Positions 34,710 to 45,000 of a stretch of 64,000 bases of DNA are shown one piece after another. Position numbers and translations under genes: made by a program. The number at the start of each line of letters is the position of its first letter. Positions within the stretch are counted from its first letter, which is position 1. The notes below the pieces were generated by a model. That model ran no database searches and had not been told where the DNA came from. It was given only the letters and a program-made list of their open reading frames with translations. The stretch is from the NCBI GenBank assembly GCA_018266835.1, contig JAFDZP010000005.1:496001-560000 (forward strand), written 5' to 3'. This DNA is from Bacteroidota bacterium. Its GTDB lineage: Bacteria; Bacteroidota; Ignavibacteria; Tepidaquicellales; Tepidaquicellaceae.

Positions 34710-35279
34710 CTACAATTTATCTAACTCAATATTTAATTTAAGGACATTAATTCTGACTTCTCCTAAAAATCCAAGCTGAGGGGCTTCAGTTAGTTTTTTT
34801 ACAAGTTCAGTTAGTTTTGCTTTTTTGTTTGAGTCAAATCCTCTTGCTTTAACAATTCTATCAATCTGCAAATTTGCATTTTCTAAACTTATATGCGGAT
34901 CAATTCCGCTGCCCGAAGCAAATATTGCATCGGAAGGAACATTCGTATTTGCCGGTAAGCCGTTATAATCTATATATGCCTTTCTTAATGAATCAACTCT
35001 TTGCTGTAATACTAAGCTTATCGGTCCAAGGTTGCTTCCTGATGAAGGCATAGGCTGGTAGCAGATTGCTGATGGTCGTGAGTGAAAATAAATTGTGCTG
35101 TCAAATGTCTGACCGATTAATTCTGAACCGATAACTTTACCGTCTTTACTTATTAAACTTCCGTTTGCCTGGTTTTGAAAAGCAGCTTTTCCTATTCCAA
35201 AAATTAACAACGGATATAACACTCCCGTAATAATCGTTAATATTAGAACTGCCTTTAATGATATAATAAATGTTTTCAT
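34710..35279 (-). CDS. kdpC: KdpC, potassium-transporting ATPase subunit C
   Basis: 189 residues, the normal size. One N-terminal TM helix (AVLILTIITGVLYPLLIFGIG) is followed by the periplasmic part with GSELIGQTF, YFHSRPSA, SGSNLGP and the strongly conserved ASGSGIDPHIS. KdpC stabilises the KdpFABC complex and may raise nucleotide affinity of KdpB. It starts 19 bases after the kdpB stop. Confidence 0.95.
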   Translation of the reverse strand: MKTFIISLKAVLILTIITGVLYPLLIFGIGKAAFQNQANGSLISKDGKVIGSELIGQTFDSTIYFHSRPSAICYQPMPSSGSNLGPISLVLQQRVDSLRKAYIDYNGLPANTNVPSDAIFASGSGIDPHISLENANLQIDRIVKARGFDSNKKAKLTELVKKLTEAPQLGFLGEVRINVLKLNIELDKL

Positions 35280-35298
35280 TTCAAATCTTTTAAAAAAA

Positions 35299-37374
35299 TT
35301 AAACTAATTTTATAGCTGTGATAAGTAAATCAATTAACTTTATGCCTACAAATGGAATTATCAATCCGCCCAATCCGTAAATTAAAATATTTCTTTTCAA
35401 TACACTCGCTGCGCCTAACGGTCTGTACTTCACTCCTCTCAATGCCAATGGAATCAAAAGAATAATTATAATTGCATTAAATATAACTGCGCTGAGTATT
35501 GCACTCTGTGGTGATTCAAGCTTCATAATATTTAAGGCATCAAGAGGTCCGACTCCCCCGCCGACTGCATACAAAATCGAAAACAATGCAGGAAGAATTG
35601 CAAAATATTTTGCAACGTCGTTGGCAATACTAAACGTGGTAAGCGAGCCGCGCGTCATTAATAACTGCTTTCCGACTTCAACTACTTCAATAAGTTTTGT
35701 TGGATTGCTGTCTAAGTCAACCATGTTCCCTGCTTCTCTTGCGGCCTGAGTACCTGAATTCATTGCTATACCAACATCTGCCTGTGCAAGTGCGGGAGCG
35801 TCATTTGTACCGTCACCAATCATTCCTATCAAATGTCCGCCCGCCTGTTCATCACGGATTCTTTTTAATTTATCCTCAGGTTTTGCTTCTGCGAGAAAAT
35901 CATCAACACCTGCTTCCGCTGCAATAGCTGCTGCCGTTAAAGGATTATCACCTGTTATCATCACGGTTTTAATACCCATTTTTCTCAACTGAGCAAAGCG
36001 TTCTTTTATTCCGCCTTTGACAATATCTTTCAGTCTGATTACACCAAGCACTTTATTATTTTCAGATACAACTAAAGGAGTAGCGCCGTCCTTTGCAATA
36101 TTCTGTACGATGTTTTTTACATCACCGCTATAAATTCCGTTTACTCCTGTAATATATTTTTCGATTGCATCTGCTGCGCCTTTTCTTATTTCTCTCTTAT
36201 TATCTCCATCCTTAAAATCTATTCCGCTCATTCTTGTTTCTGCTGAGAATAAAATAAAGTTAACATGCTCCGGAATCATTTCCTTTGAGTGAAGATTGAA
36301 CTGCTCTTTTGCTAATTTAATTATTGAGCGACCTTCAGGTGTTTCATCGGATATAGAAGAAAGCATTGCTGCCTCTGCAAGTGTTTCTGCTTTCACCCCG
36401 GGAGCAGGAATAAATTCCGTTGCCATTCTGTTTCCTAAAGTAATTGTTCCTGTTTTATCCAGTAATAAAACGTCTAAGTCACCGGCTGCTTCAACTGCCC
36501 TACCGCTTGTTGCAATTACATTACGTTTAACTAATCTATCCATGCCGCTGATTCCAATTGCACTTAAAAGTCCTCCGATTGTAGTTGGTATAAGGCAAAC
36601 CAATAATGATACAAGGACTGTTACAGATAAATTATTTTGCTCGCCTAATCCTGATGCTGCTAAACTGTATGAGAAAAATGACGGCAACGTTGCAACTGCG
36701 AATAAGAAAACAATTGTAAGCCCTGCAAGTAAAATTGTTAATGCTATTTCATTCGGAGTCTTCTGTCTCTTCGCGCCTTCTATTAATAAAATTAATTTAT
36801 CCATGAAAGTATTTCCGGGCTCGGCAGTTATTCTTATGACGATTCTATCACTTATAACTTTTGTGCCGCCGGTAACTGCGCTTCTGTCACCACCGCTCTC
36901 GCGGATTACCGGAGCAGATTCACCTGTGATTGCAGATTCATCCACGCTTGCAACTCCGTCAATAACTTCTCCGTCCATTGGTATAATGTCATGAGCTTCA
37001 CAAATTACGATGTCACCTTTTTTCAAATCACCTGCATCGACAACTTCTTCTGTGCCATCTTTTTTTTCATCCTTTAGTCTTCTTGCTGTTGTAAATTTTC
37101 TTGCTTTGCGTAAAGTATCTGCCTGAGCTTTTCCTCTTCCTTCTGCAACTGCCTCTGCAAAATTTGCAAAGAGTACTGTGAACCAGAGCCATATAGAAAT
37201 TTGCAGATTGAATAATGAAAACTGTGATGAAAGAACAAGCGACGTAAATATTGCTCCTATCTCTACAATAAACATCACAGGATTTTTATACAGCACTGCA
37301 GGATTTAGTTTTTTGAATGCATCAAATATTGCCTGCTTAATTATTACTCCGTTAAAAGTTTTATTGTTATCCAT
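35299..37374 (-). CDS. kdpB: KdpB, P-type ATPase subunit of the potassium pump
   Basis: 691 residues. P-type ATPase signatures in order: [13 protein letters not shown] (A domain TGES), [15 protein letters not shown] (phosphorylated Asp at about residue 307), [14 protein letters not shown] and [18 protein letters not shown] (hinge). The membrane helices carry the KdpB-specific [23 protein letters not shown] hydrolysis here drives potassium import through KdpA. It follows kdpA after 5 bases. A 232-codon frame on the opposite strand (36296-36994) is a shadow of this conserved gene. Confidence 0.97.
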   Translation of the reverse strand: MDNNKTFNGVIIKQAIFDAFKKLNPAVLYKNPVMFIVEIGAIFTSLVLSSQFSLFNLQISIWLWFTVLFANFAEAVAEGRGKAQADTLRKARKFTTARRLKDEKKDGTEEVVDAGDLKKGDIVICEAHDIIPMDGEVIDGVASVDESAITGESAPVIRESGGDRSAVTGGTKVISDRIVIRITAEPGNTFMDKLILLIEGAKRQKTPNEIALTILLAGLTIVFLFAVATLPSFFSYSLAASGLGEQNNLSVTVLVSLLVCLIPTTIGGLLSAIGISGMDRLVKRNVIATSGRAVEAAGDLDVLLLDKTGTITLGNRMATEFIPAPGVKAETLAEAAMLSSISDETPEGRSIIKLAKEQFNLHSKEMIPEHVNFILFSAETRMSGIDFKDGDNKREIRKGAADAIEKYITGVNGIYSGDVKNIVQNIAKDGATPLVVSENNKVLGVIRLKDIVKGGIKERFAQLRKMGIKTVMITGDNPLTAAAIAAEAGVDDFLAEAKPEDKLKRIRDEQAGGHLIGMIGDGTNDAPALAQADVGIAMNSGTQAAREAGNMVDLDSNPTKLIEVVEVGKQLLMTRGSLTTFSIANDVAKYFAILPALFSILYAVGGGVGPLDALNIMKLESPQSAILSAVIFNAIIIILLIPLALRGVKYRPLGAASVLKRNILIYGLGGLIIPFVGIKLIDLLITAIKLV

Positions 37375-37379
37375 ATAAT

Positions 37380-39071
37380 TTAAAAAGCTATTCCCGTTTT
37401 CATTAATAAATGTTCCACTATAGGTCCTAAGCTAAGAGCCGGGAAAAATGTTAATCCGCCAACTATCAGAATCACACTAATGAGTAAAATTGCAAATACG
37501 TAATTATCAGTGGAAAATGTTCCGGCGCTTTCAGGTGATTTGTTTTTCTTTACAAGATTTCCTGCGATTACCATTACGGGAACTATTACTCCAAACCTTC
37601 CTACAATCATCGCAAGTCCTAACGCAAGATTATAAAAAACTGTGTTTGCATTCAGACCTGCAAACGCGCTTCCATTATTTCCCGAAGCCGAAGTAAATGC
37701 ATAGAGGATTTCTGAGAATCCGTGCGCTCCGCTATTTGCCAGACTGGAGAGTCCTATATTAGATACCGAACCAATTGCTGAAAATATTAATATCATTGCG
37801 CTTGGGAGTAACACTGCGACTACACTCATTTTTATATCAAGTGATTCAATTTTTTTACCGAGATATTCCGGTGTGCGGCCAACCATAAGTCCTGCAATGA
37901 ATACAGTGAGCAAAACAAATATCAGCATTCCGTATAAACCCGAACCAACTCCGCCAAAAATAATTTCACCGAGCATAATGTTTATCATAGCGACCATTCC
38001 TGCTAATGGTGATAGGCTGCTATGCATAGCATTTACTGAACCGTTAGATGCGGCCGTAGTTGCAGTTGACCATATTACACTATTTGTAATTCCGAAGCGT
38101 AATTCTTTTCCTTCGAGATTTGAAGCTGTTTGCAGTATAGGGTTATAAATATTTTCTGATATTAACGAACCTGCAAGTCCCATTAGAAAAAGTATCATCA
38201 TTACAGTGAATAAAATCCATCCCTGTTTTTTAGAGCCTGTCATAAGACCGAAAGTATAAGTAAGCGCAGCAGGAATTAGTAATATCGCAAGCATCTCAAG
38301 CATGTTTGATAGAGGTGTAGGATTTTCAAATGGATGCGTACTGTTTGTATTAAAAAATCCTCCGCCGTTCGTACCTAATTGCTTGATTGCAATTTGTGAC
38401 GCAGCCGGACCTTCCGGGATTGTCTGCTCCGCTCCTTCTATTGTTTTAATTTTTTCATAGGGAGAAAACGATTGAACTACGCCTTGCCCCATTAAAACAA
38501 CAGAAAGCAAAATTGATAACGGCAATAGAACATATACCGTGGAGCGGACCATATCGACCCAGAAATTCCCAAGCTTATCACTAAGTTTAAAAGTAATCCC
38601 TCTCGCCAAAGCGAGCAGTACAGAAATGCCCGTTGCTGCACTCAGGAAATTTTGCACCCCTAACCCAAGCATTTGTGTAGCATAACTCATTGTAGTTTCA
38701 CCGCCGTATGACTGCCAGTTCGTGTTAGTCGTAAAGCTGATTGCTGTGTTCAGCGCAAGGTGGAAAGGTACGCTTGATAATCCTTCAGGATTGAAAGGCA
38801 GCCATTGCTGAACAAGCTGAAGTAAAAGCACGAAAAGAAATCCGGCGAAATTAAAAGTAAGAACTGCGAAGAGATATTTCTTCCAGTTCATTTCTTCGTC
38901 CGGATTTATTTTGAAAAATTTATATAAATACTGTTCAAGCTTTCCGAAAACCGGAGTTAAGAAATTTCTCTTTCCGGAAAAAACACTAAACATAAATTTC
39001 CCCAGTAAAGGAGTAATTGCGGTAATTGCTAAAATGTAAGATATTACCTGAATATAATCTAAAGTTTTCAT
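37380..39071 (-). CDS. kdpA: KdpA, potassium-binding channel-like subunit
   Basis: 563 residues, ten or more TM helices. Selectivity-filter-like segments of the four repeats are visible: [58 protein letters not shown] and [15 protein letters not shown]. KdpA binds potassium and passes it to KdpB through an intersubunit tunnel. The start lies 3 bases after the kdpF stop. Confidence 0.97.
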   Translation of the reverse strand: MKTLDYIQVISYILAITAITPLLGKFMFSVFSGKRNFLTPVFGKLEQYLYKFFKINPDEEMNWKKYLFAVLTFNFAGFLFVLLLQLVQQWLPFNPEGLSSVPFHLALNTAISFTTNTNWQSYGGETTMSYATQMLGLGVQNFLSAATGISVLLALARGITFKLSDKLGNFWVDMVRSTVYVLLPLSILLSVVLMGQGVVQSFSPYEKIKTIEGAEQTIPEGPAASQIAIKQLGTNGGGFFNTNSTHPFENPTPLSNMLEMLAILLIPAALTYTFGLMTGSKKQGWILFTVMMILFLMGLAGSLISENIYNPILQTASNLEGKELRFGITNSVIWSTATTAASNGSVNAMHSSLSPLAGMVAMINIMLGEIIFGGVGSGLYGMLIFVLLTVFIAGLMVGRTPEYLGKKIESLDIKMSVVAVLLPSAMILIFSAIGSVSNIGLSSLANSGAHGFSEILYAFTSASGNNGSAFAGLNANTVFYNLALGLAMIVGRFGVIVPVMVIAGNLVKKNKSPESAGTFSTDNYVFAILLISVILIVGGLTFFPALSLGPIVEHLLMKTGIAF

Positions 39072-39074
39072 ATG

Positions 39075-39164
39075 CTAAAATTTTTCAGGTTTGAAAATTA
39101 CGTACACTAAATAAACCAGCAGTAAAGCTACTAAAATTAATCCTGCAAAATATTGCCATTCCAT
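39075..39164 (-). CDS. kdpF: KdpF, 29-residue subunit of the potassium pump
   Basis: An ATG-started frame of 29 codons directly upstream of kdpA: it begins MEWQYFAGLI, has one TM helix (LVALLLVYLVYVIF) and ends KPEKF. Size, single helix with the L-x-x-Y-L-x-Y-V-I-F-K-P-E-x-F ending, and position match KdpF, a lipid-like stabiliser of KdpABC. It is shorter than most gene-calling limits and easily missed. Confidence 0.9.
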   Translation of the reverse strand: MEWQYFAGLILVALLLVYLVYVIFKPEKF

Positions 39165-39183
39165 AATAATTGTTTTTGTTATA

Positions 39184-39210
39184 CAAAATTACTTTTACTA
39201 ATGTAAGTAA
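39184..39210 (-). promoter_or_regulatory. Possible kdp promoter with upstream inverted repeat
   Basis: On the minus strand TAATTTTG (39184-39191) fits TAnnTTTG, 20 bases before the kdpF start. No TTG is found at the usual -33 distance; instead an inverted repeat TTACT-N6-AGTAA (39195-39210) sits just upstream, where an activator such as KdpE could bind. Confidence 0.4.
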
Positions 39211-39377
39211 AAAATAAAATGTTGAGGCGGAAGTATAAAAATTTTATAAAGAAATAGAAGGGATTATATATAAAGGACTAAACGACGGAAGAAGATTTTT
39301 ACATTCAATATAATTGGAGCATATATTGGAAGTGCTGAAATGACACAGAATCATCTGATTATCTTTTGAAATCAAAA

Positions 39378-39413
39378 ATAAACCCCCTCAAGATTAATAT
39401 CCTGAGAGGGTTA
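39378..39413 (-). terminator. Terminator of the envelope operon
   Basis: On the minus strand AACCCTCTCAGGA pairs with TCTTGAGGGGGTT with minor mismatches, followed by TATTTTTGATTT. It lies 24 bases past the stop of the 860-aa gene, so it ends the operon before the kdp promoter. Confidence 0.7.
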
Positions 39414-39436
39414 GTTTGCAAACATGACAAAAGCTT

Positions 39437-42019
39437 TTACCAGCTTTTAGAAAGCGTTGCCCTGAAAATAATATCGTTGTTATCACCTTCATTATATACA
39501 ACTTCCCTGTAAAAATTTTTCATTACACTTACTGATAAATTTCCGAATTTATAAACCGGAAATGATGAATTTAAAGACAGCACAACATTAGAGTTCAATC
39601 CCGAAGTCTTTTGGTAACTGAATGCCAGTGTATTATTCCATTTTTCAAACAATGTCAGGCTGCTGCTTAAATCGTATGAGTAAGTATTAGCCGGTGATAA
39701 TGTGTCAGTCAGAACGGAATTTATTGCAGTAATGTTCATTCCAGCCGTTATGCTTAATGGAGATTCAAAAGATATCGTCTCGTTAAACAGAAAATTATAA
39801 ATAGTAAAGTCCCCTGCCCTTTTCTTTGATTGATTGCTTTGGCTTGATAAAGATATCATTGTTCCCAGAGTATAATTCTTTACAGGTAAATTAATTCCTG
39901 TTGTGAGTGAAAATGCTGAAGCGGAATTATCAATTTTTAATGAGTCGATAGCTGCATCGTTCTTCTCTGAATATGGTGTGTAATTTATGATAAGATAAGG
40001 CGCTTCATCAAAAAACATACTGAGACCGAAATCAACTTTGCTCTTATCCATTGAAGCTTTTTCACTTCTTAAAAACTCAGTTGATAACTTCAAATTAATT
40101 TTCTTTTCAGCGAGGTATTGGTCAATACCTATATTAAATCCTTTAATTCCATTAGTCATAGAAGGCGCTCCGAGAGAAGAATATCCAAGACCTATATACT
40201 TGTACCCGCCTTTTAATTTTGTGTTTGACTCAGGGATATTTATAACCGATTCAATATTGTACATCAAATCATAATGAGTGCCCATCTTTATGCTGATGAA
40301 GTCTTTTGCTATGCCCGGAATATCATCGCTTATTAAATCCGGCGCTCTTAAATCATCCGTGATAACAGAACCGGAGAATTCTCCTTTTATGCTTATCCTG
40401 TCTTTTAATAATTTTATTTTTCCGTCAGTTCCAACAATAACATTTTCCATAGGAGACATTCTTGATGTGACCTTCAAAGTATCGTTTATATCCAGTGAAT
40501 TTATATTATCCTTCGCCTTCATCATTGTGATATGAAAATGAGAATCATCTTTTGCTCCGACACCGATTTTCCCTGCCCAGAGTTTTCTTCCAAAGCTGAC
40601 TGAATCAATTGCATCAAGATTTTTTAATCCGGAGACGGCAAGGTAAAACAGCCCCGGATTATATTCTAAATCCAGTCCTGTAACTTTCGTTCCGTTCAGA
40701 ATATATTTTGAATAGCTTGGATATGTTTCCCCAATACCAAGAGTTTTGATATCAGAGAAAACCTTTAAAAGTCCCATAGCACTTTTTTTCTTTTCTTCAA
40801 CCTGATTTGATACCATTTCTTTCAGCTTAGCAGGGTCAAAGAGCAAAGCAATACTGTTAATGTTCTGTTTAAAATCCTGCTGCTGCGTATCATAGTAAAA
40901 ATTGAAAGTGAATGGCAGATTATATATAGAGATAGTCGGATCAAATTTTACACTCAGTAAGTTACGCGGAATTTGTGAACCTGTTTTTTGCCTGTCGGTA
41001 AATTTACCTGATATGTCATAACTTCCTGAGAATTTAAAAGGAGATTCAGAAAGTTCTCTTCTAATATCTTTTCCAACATCAATATATTCAGGTGCAGTGA
41101 GATTCATTTTTTTGTAGCCCGATAAACTTGTAAATCCGCCGCTGCCGGGTTTAGGTTTAATAGTTGAAGGCATCTCAATAAACGTTCTGCTTTCCTCAAT
41201 GAATTTTTTCTTTGCATCAGCATTGAAATCTTTAGATGAAACGGATTTTCCGTTGTAAGAAAATTCTCTCACTTCACTTTCTGAAAGCAGGCTACCGTTA
41301 AGATAAGTTTTAACTCGCCATGCATATCTTCTGCCATTTTCCAATGGTAATGCCGCTATCGGATACTGAAATATTCCCGTACTTATATTTTTCTTAAAAT
41401 AAATATAGGGATTTGCGCTCATTGCATAATATGCCGTCTGTCTTTCAAGAATTTCTACAATATTAATTTCGTAAGTAACAATATTGCCCGGAGTAATTGG
41501 AGAAGGAGGCATCCAGTTAAATATAGGTAGAGGGATTTTTATATCTTCCAAATCTCTTGGAGATATTAATTCTCCTTTTATTGTCTGAAGCACTTCAATA
41601 TCAATACAATACTGTGAAAGAACTGTATTGCCTGCCGATGAATAAACATAAATACATATATTATATTTTCCTGATGGAAGCGAGCCTGTAGTTTTAAATG
41701 CATCATCCACTTCAGTTGAGTTTTTCTTTAAATCAATGGGAGAGATTGATGCAGCATCTACAAGTTTTGGCACTAAAGATGTCTGAAGAATAAATTTAGA
41801 CGATGTAGCTTCCACAAGTACTGACGTACTTTTTGTTACTATGGCTTTCAGATAAACCTCAACAGGCGCTCCTGAATTTGTTAGGCTCACTCTCCATAAG
41901 TCCGATGCCTTGAACTGAAACGGCGGGGGCGGACGGAGTATTGCAGATACCTGTGAATAACAGATATCCGAAATGAGCAACAATACAATAATCACTAATA
42001 ATATTTTAAAAACTTTCAT
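39437..42019 (-). CDS. Envelope protein with TANFOR-like N-terminus and possible beta-barrel C-terminus
   Basis: 860 residues. Signal peptide MKVFKILLVIIVLLLISDICYSQ. Residues ~25-260 show a domain seen also in the upstream 1418-aa protein: PPPPFQFKASDLWRVSLTNSG, then LPSGKYNICIYVY, then LISPRDLEDIKIPLPIFNW and ENGRRYAWRVKTY. This order resembles TANFOR-type N-terminal domains of Bacteroidota (recollection only). From ~330 on there are many alternating amphipathic strands, and the protein ends with an aromatic residue (FRATLSKSW), as outer-membrane beta-barrels often do. There is no T9SS sorting domain. It is the last gene of a four-gene run and starts 39 bases after the 1418-aa gene. An outer-membrane anchor role is an inference. 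Confidence 0.65.
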   Translation of the reverse strand: MKVFKILLVIIVLLLISDICYSQVSAILRPPPPFQFKASDLWRVSLTNSGAPVEVYLKAIVTKSTSVLVEATSSKFILQTSLVPKLVDAASISPIDLKKNSTEVDDAFKTTGSLPSGKYNICIYVYSSAGNTVLSQYCIDIEVLQTIKGELISPRDLEDIKIPLPIFNWMPPSPITPGNIVTYEINIVEILERQTAYYAMSANPYIYFKKNISTGIFQYPIAALPLENGRRYAWRVKTYLNGSLLSESEVREFSYNGKSVSSKDFNADAKKKFIEESRTFIEMPSTIKPKPGSGGFTSLSGYKKMNLTAPEYIDVGKDIRRELSESPFKFSGSYDISGKFTDRQKTGSQIPRNLLSVKFDPTISIYNLPFTFNFYYDTQQQDFKQNINSIALLFDPAKLKEMVSNQVEEKKKSAMGLLKVFSDIKTLGIGETYPSYSKYILNGTKVTGLDLEYNPGLFYLAVSGLKNLDAIDSVSFGRKLWAGKIGVGAKDDSHFHITMMKAKDNINSLDINDTLKVTSRMSPMENVIVGTDGKIKLLKDRISIKGEFSGSVITDDLRAPDLISDDIPGIAKDFISIKMGTHYDLMYNIESVINIPESNTKLKGGYKYIGLGYSSLGAPSMTNGIKGFNIGIDQYLAEKKINLKLSTEFLRSEKASMDKSKVDFGLSMFFDEAPYLIINYTPYSEKNDAAIDSLKIDNSASAFSLTTGINLPVKNYTLGTMISLSSQSNQSKKRAGDFTIYNFLFNETISFESPLSITAGMNITAINSVLTDTLSPANTYSYDLSSSLTLFEKWNNTLAFSYQKTSGLNSNVVLSLNSSFPVYKFGNLSVSVMKNFYREVVYNEGDNNDIIFRATLSKSW

Positions 42020-42058
42020 TTTATTTTTTTTTAAAATTTATATGTTCAGTATTCTCAT

Positions 42059-45000
42059 TTACTTTATACCGGTATTATTCCCCACAACAACACTTGTCTG
42101 GCAGGTACCGCATTCTTTTCCGCCGCAGGTAACCGAAAATTTTATTGTATATGTTGAATTTGCATTTCCGTTAGTCATAAAATTAGCCGCAAAAATATTA
42201 CCTGTGTGAGTAAAAATCTGAACACCGTCTTTTATAAGGGTTGATGTATAAACAGGTGAACAGTTCTGAGTAGTTGAGCATACATACGAAGGACCAGTAA
42301 TTGTATGATTACCCGGAGCGAAAATTACATTTGCGGGATTTACTCCGCAATTAATTTTGTAAGTATCAAATAAAATCTGTCCTCCATATTCTTTAGGTCC
42401 GCAATCGCAGCCTGTTTGGCTTACCTTCGTCACTTTTATTTTTATAAAACATGAATCGCACAGCTTGCCTCCGCAATATGCTTTAAAGGAAAGCGTATAC
42501 ATACCTTCTTCGGTGAATTCATTCTTGAATGAATTACCGTCATCCGAAAGAACTGAATGTTCTTCTCTTCGCAAATCCCACTTATACGTTGCTCCGCAGT
42601 CCTTAGGTTTACAGGCAAAATCAGGAAATTTTAATTTTAAAAGAGAGCCGGCATCTAATGTTAATTCATCTCCGCACATCAATGGATGCGCTTCTTTCTC
42701 ATTTATTTTAACCTGTATTTCTTTGCTCTTCCATTCGCCGCAGTCACAATCCTGTTTCACTTTTGTTCTAAAATAGAATCCGCAAGGGTCACATTTATTG
42801 CTACCGCATATTGGAGTGACAACGAACTGATAATTTGCAGCAATACCTGAAGGCGGAGTAAACGTTAAAGGCATTGAAGCATTAGTACCTGAAAGTATAA
42901 CCTGTGATGTTGAGGTATTTTTTAAAACCCAGTCATACACTGCTGCGCATGTATATGGATTACACTGATAGCTTGCTTCGAATTTAATCTGATTTCCTGC
43001 TGTAAGGGTTCCGATATTTTTGTTATCAAAGCAATCAACATAATACGTTCCGTCAGTACTTGTAATTTTTGCATGTCCCGGATTGTCATCCCATATTTCC
43101 AGCCATTGTCCGCAGTTGCATCCGCTTGGCTGCGAGCAGTTCGGCAGGTCTCTGCATATTTTATATTTGCAGGTATCGGCGCTGCCCGGTCTGAGTATTC
43201 TGTAGGTAAAGCATACAGGATTTGTAATTGCACCTGTAAATGTATAAGCGCAGTTAAGCACATTCATTCCCGTTGCAAGATTAGTTGGCGTGCAGTTCAT
43301 CGTTCCGTTAGTTACTAATACACTGTTCAATGTTGCCGGCGCGCCGCTCATATTATTTATTCTTGTGGATACATTGTAATACCATTGCCCCGCTGCATTT
43401 TGTTTACATTTTACCGAGTCAATCATAACTTCAAATTTACATTCGTTAGCAGGCGTGCAGCTTGGAGCAGTCTTACAGATTTCAGTGCTGTAACAGCACC
43501 AGTCATACCATTGCTGGCCTGCTATCAGAGTATGTTCATACAATGAAATGTTGAAACAGAATTGTGAGCCCGGAGTTACTCCGCTTATAATAATTGATTG
43601 CTGCGGAGAAATCATTCCCGGACCAAGAGTAACATTACTGAAATTAGCAGGAGACGGAGTAAATGTCAGTCCTGACGGCGATACAGGATTAATCTGGAAT
43701 CCTGTAGTAGTATGCGATGAATTATTTCTCACATGGAAAGTATATTGATACGTTCCGTTTGGCAGACATGTTAGCGTGTCATTTATGAATTGAGTGCACG
43801 GAGTAGGAGGCGGCAGCGGAGTACAATGCAAAGTTAACGTATCAGTGCACTTTATAGAATCATTCCTCATCCAGTCAACAAGAACATGCTGTGTTGTAGT
43901 TGTATTACCGCCGAGACAGAAGTTAAGAACATTTGCAGAGTTACCTGTAGGTATATAACTATTCGGGTAATTTACAGGGTCATGCCACAGATATACTACA
44001 TTATCAGGATATACATTTGAAGAATAAAAATTATTTGCTGTGTTTGTACTCCATGTGCTGAAGTATATTCCGGGCTCAAGAGTTCGTATCATTACCTGAT
44101 TAAAATAATTTGCCTGATAATTATTTTGTAAATTTATACTGTAGCAGCAGTTTAGAGGATCTCCGATAGATGAAGAAAGCGTCGCTCCTACTTCATTACA
44201 AACACATGAAGGAATCACAACACATAAACTGTCATAACACCAGCAGCAGCCATCGGGACTCGTGAATTTAAACTTCACACAAACTGTAGTTCCCGGAATT
44301 GCACCCGTTAAAGTAAAAGCAGGGAGATTTGTAGTCGCTCCTGAATTTACCGGAGTTGATAATATTAATGGATTAGGAGTTACTGTCACAGATGAAGGCG
44401 TAACACTGCTCACTTCAATTTTATTTATTGCGTAAGTAGCATTATTCGTAAATGAATAATTAAGATTATAATTGCTTCCGTTACAAGTTACTGTATCTTT
44501 TGTAAAAGTAACACAGGGGATTTCACAATTTAATGTTACTGTATCAGAGCAGACAATAGTTGAATCACTCTTCCAATTCACTACAACGTGCTGCGGACTT
44601 GAAAGTTTGTTCAGACAGAAATTAAAGAATCCGTTCTGCGGACCTCCCGGGATACTTCCTGTACCCATTTTGCGAACGGTAAACTCCTGACCGTTATTGA
44701 CAGAAGTAAACCAGCCTGATGAACTTCCTAAGTGCGAGCTTCCTGTTACAAATGAATTTGGAGAGAGAGCAAGAAACTGAACTGAGTTTATATTACTCAT
44801 GTTAACAGGCTGCGAAAGATTTAAACTCCAGCAGCAATCTCCTCCTACAGGTCCTGCATTACTGACTGCAACAGCATTCAATGAATCGCAGACATTTCCA
44901 CCTGAAGGGGGCGGCCAGCTACAATTGGTAATACATACATTATCAATATCAAAAATTTCTGTGCCTCCCCATCCGCTCATATCCACTGAGAACATAAGTC

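Noticed and set aside
36296..36994. 232-codon plus-strand frame
   Set aside because: It lies fully antisense to kdpB, whose P-type ATPase motifs are complete; the frame has no family pattern of its own.
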